A DNA stretch of 7,135 bases from Rickettsiales bacterium (lineage in GTDB: Bacteria > Pseudomonadota > Alphaproteobacteria > Rickettsiales > JALZUV01). Location of the stretch: NCBI GenBank assembly GCA_023301245.1, contig JALZUV010000094.1, forward strand, positions 1 through 7,135, read 5' to 3'. The notes under the pieces are model-generated. The model worked only from the letters and a program-made list of their open reading frames with translations. It ran no database searches and was not told the origin of the DNA. Below, in pieces: positions 4,796 through 7,135 of the stretch. How positions within the stretch are numbered: the stretch's first letter is position 1; each line of letters opens with the position of its first letter. Both the position numbers and the translations under genes were made by a program.

Positions 4796-7135
4796 CAGCA
4801 CATAGCGCAAGATTCCACCATTACGATAATAATCCAGCTCATCCAGCGTATCGATGCGACAAAGTAGCGGCACTTGCTTCGTCTCACCGTTTTTGGTGAT
4901 ATGAAGCGTTACATCGCCACGTGGCTGTAAATCATCCGCGCCCGTAATGTCGAATAGCTCGGAACCGTCAATGCCGAGGCTTTCATGTGTGACACCATCT
5001 TTGAATGACAGTGGCAATACGCCCATACCAATTAGATTAGAGCGGTGAATACGCTCGAAGCTTTCCGTGATAACCGCTTTAACGCCAAGCAGGGTAGTGC
5101 CCTTTGCCGCCCAATCGCGTGATGAACCTGTGCCATATTCTTTGCCGGCCATTACGATTAATGGAGTTTCCGCTTCAGCATATTTCATGGCTGCATCGTA
5201 AATGCTCATTTGCTCATCGGTGGGTAGATATTTAGTCCAGCCACCTTCAGTGCCTGGTGCAAGCTGGTTACGAATACGGATGTTGGCGAATGTTCCGCGC
5301 ATCATCACTTCGTGGTTACCACGACGCGAACCGTATGAGTTCCAATTTTTCTTATCAACGCCATGCGCTTCAAGATATTCTGCAGCAGGGCTACCCGGTG
5401 CAATACCACCCGCAGGTGAAATATGATCGGTGGTAATGGAGTCCCCAAGGAGTGCTAGTAATTTAGCGCCTTTGATATTTTCGCTATTTGCAGGAGCACT
5501 CATATTATCGAAGAAGCTTGGTAGGCGAACGTAAGTACTAGCTGACTGCCAGTCGTAAGTTTGACCTTCACCCACGGCAACATTTTGCCATGCTTTAGGG
5601 CCAGTAAATACATCGCTATATTTATCTTCAAACATTTCGCGAGTTACGCAGCGAGCAACGGTGTCCGACACTTCTTTGCTGGTTGGCCATACGTCTTTTA
5701 GGAATACATCGTTACCATCACGGTCTTGGCCTAAAGGCTCAGTCGTGATGTCGATATTCATTGAACCTGCCAGTGCATAAGCCACAACAAGTGGTGGCGA
5801 TGCTAAGTAGTTGCCACGAACATTTTGATGCACACGACCTTCAAAGTTACGGTTACCTGAAAGCACCGATGTTACTACCAGCTGGTTATCTTTAATCGCA
5901 TCTTCAACAGGCTGCATTAATGGGCCTGAATTACCGATGCAGGTTGTGCAACCATAACCAACAAGGTTAAAGCCTAAGCCATCTAGCTCGTCAGATAAGC
6001 CAGCGCGGTTTAGATATTCAGTTACCACTTGCGAGCCTGGTGCGAGTGAAGTTTTCACCCAAGGTTTAACTTCCATACCCAATGCGCGAGCTTTCTGCGC
6101 CACTAAGCCAGCAGCCAGCATTACAGAAGGGTTTGAGGTGTTAGTACAGCTGGTTATTGCTGCAATCACCACATCGCCATGGCCGAGGTCAAACTCTTTT
6201 CCTTTAACTTCTACACGCTGGTCTTGCGCAGTTTTACCTGGGTTTAAATCAGCCCAATCTTTATTGATAAACTGCTCAGAAGCTTCAGATAGTAAAATCA
6301 TATCTTGCGGGCGCTTAGGGCCTGAAATTGCTGGCTCAACTGATGATAGGTTAAGGGCTAGAACATCCGTAAATACAGGGTTTGCATTCTCGTCAAACCA
6401 CATGCCTTGCGCTTTTGCGTAAGCTTCAACCAGTGCAACGCGTTCTTCATCGCGGCCAGTTAGGCGGAGGTAGTTTAGTGTTTCTTCATCAATCGGGAAG
6501 ATACCACAAGTAGCGCCATATTCAGGAGCCATGTTAGCAATCGTCGCACGATCAGCGAGTGATAGATGCTTCAAACCTTCGCCGTAAAATTCAACAAACT
6601 TGCCAACAACGCCTTTAGCGCGCAGCATTTTTACAATCTTCAATACAAGGTCAGTCGCAGTCATTCCTTCGGACAATTTACCCGTAAGTTTAAAACCAAC
6701 CACTTCAGGAATCACCATTGAGATGGGCTGGCCTAGCATTGCCGCTTCGGCTTCAATACCGCCAACACCCCAGCCGAGGATACCAAGGCCGTTAATCATG
6801 GTCGTGTGGCTGTCTGTTCCTACTAAAGTATCAGGGTAAACATATTCTTTGCCATCGACTGTTTTAGTCCAAGCGCACTGGCCAAGATATTCTAAATTTA
6901 CTTGGTGGCAAATGCCTGTTCCAGGAGGAACTACGCGGAAGTTATCAAACGCTTTTTGACCCCATTTTAGGAATTCATAGCGCTCTTTATTGCGCTGCAT
7001 TTCAAGTTCAACATTTTTATCAAACGCGCCATCTGTGCCATATTCATCAACCATTACGGAATGGTCAATCACTAGGTCAACAGGAGACAGTGGGTTGATT
7101 TTACTAGCATCTTCACCCATTTCAACAATAGCGTC
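4778..7135 (-). CDS. acnA: Aconitate hydratase AcnA (5' partial)
   Basis: The frame is open to the window edge and codes for 785 residues; about 110 N-terminal residues of a usual near-890-residue AcnA lie outside. The ATG at 7120 is internal, because DAIVE precedes it in frame and homologues continue upstream. The enzyme isomerises citrate to isocitrate through cis-aconitate in the TCA cycle, in the cytoplasm. Numbering from the first visible residue: NPLSPVDLVIDHSV and GTDSHTTMINGLG (106-118) are substrate-domain blocks. The [4Fe-4S] ligands are Cys330 (AITSCTNTSNPSVM), Cys396 and Cys399 (GYGCTTCIGNSGP). The swivel domain begins after about 550, with GDSITTDHISPAG and the active-site Ser in GTGSSRDWAAKG (667-678). 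No key residue is missing. The order of blocks and the length match AcnA/IRP type, not AcnB. 2-Methylcitrate dehydratase AcnD is less likely. A terminator on the stop codon separates it from the next gene. Confidence 0.96.
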   Translation of the reverse strand, partial: DAIVEMGEDASKINPLSPVDLVIDHSVMVDEYGTDGAFDKNVELEMQRNKERYEFLKWGQKAFDNFRVVPPGTGICHQVNLEYLGQCAWTKTVDGKEYVYPDTLVGTDSHTTMINGLGILGWGVGGIEAEAAMLGQPISMVIPEVVGFKLTGKLSEGMTATDLVLKIVKMLRAKGVVGKFVEFYGEGLKHLSLADRATIANMAPEYGATCGIFPIDEETLNYLRLTGRDEERVALVEAYAKAQGMWFDENANPVFTDVLALNLSSVEPAISGPKRPQDMILLSEASEQFINKDWADLNPGKTAQDQRVEVKGKEFDLGHGDVVIAAITSCTNTSNPSVMLAAGLVAQKARALGMEVKPWVKTSLAPGSQVVTEYLNRAGLSDELDGLGFNLVGYGCTTCIGNSGPLMQPVEDAIKDNQLVVTSVLSGNRNFEGRVHQNVRGNYLASPPLVVAYALAGSMNIDITTEPLGQDRDGNDVFLKDVWPTSKEVSDTVARCVTREMFEDKYSDVFTGPKAWQNVAVGEGQTYDWQSASTYVRLPSFFDNMSAPANSENIKGAKLLALLGDSITTDHISPAGGIAPGSPAAEYLEAHGVDKKNWNSYGSRRGNHEVMMRGTFANIRIRNQLAPGTEGGWTKYLPTDEQMSIYDAAMKYAEAETPLIVMAGKEYGTGSSRDWAAKGTTLLGVKAVITESFERIHRSNLIGMGVLPLSFKDGVTHESLGIDGSELFDITGADDLQPRGDVTLHITKNGETKQVPLLCRIDTLDELDYYRNGGILRYVLKNLAA

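Noticed and set aside
5202..6839. Plus-strand frames of 74-94 codons across acnA
   Set aside because: All are antisense to conserved aconitase blocks, including the iron-sulphur region, with no ribosome-binding sites or recognisable domains.

Overview
The window looks like a chromosomal segment from an alphaproteobacterium with moderate, A/T-leaning codon use. The evidence is the gene set: an alphaproteobacterial-type SerA C-terminus, a polyhydroxybutyrate (PHB) cluster with a PhaR-type regulator, and an AcnA-type aconitase. I cannot name a genus. No mobile element, CRISPR array, tRNA or rRNA is visible, and coding density is very high with no gene-free stretch near 300 bases.

Layout, left to right. 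(1) Bases 1-255 (+) are the 3' end of serA, the ACT domain of phosphoglycerate dehydrogenase. (2) Bases 361-3690 (-) form the PHB operon, transcribed right to left: a small coiled-coil protein resembling a PHA-synthase partner subunit (PhaE-like), then a short PhaC synthase, phaA (thiolase) and phaB (acetoacetyl-CoA reductase). (3) Bases 3749-4204 (+) are phaR, divergent from the operon across a 58-bp promoter region. (4) Bases 4197-4721 (-) encode an unrecognised glycine-rich protein. It overlaps the end of phaR by 8 bases and has a near-consensus Pho box upstream. (5) Bases 4778-7135 (-) are acnA, missing its N-terminus at the window edge, with a terminator hairpin on its stop codon.

How they work together. 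PhaA condenses two acetyl-CoA, PhaB reduces the product to (R)-3-hydroxybutyryl-CoA, and PhaC, probably with its small partner, polymerises it. PhaR probably represses granule genes until polymer is present. Aconitase lies on the competing oxidative route for acetyl-CoA, although sharing a neighbourhood does not prove shared control.

Two points deserve attention. First, the PhaE-like frame and the PhaC frame overlap by up to 209 bases out of phase. A clean heptad coiled coil lies in one frame, and codon bias is unusual in the other. Second, a PhoB-type direct repeat (CTGTCAT-N4-CTGTCAC) sits in front of the unknown gene next to the PHB cluster, suggesting a phosphate-starvation link.
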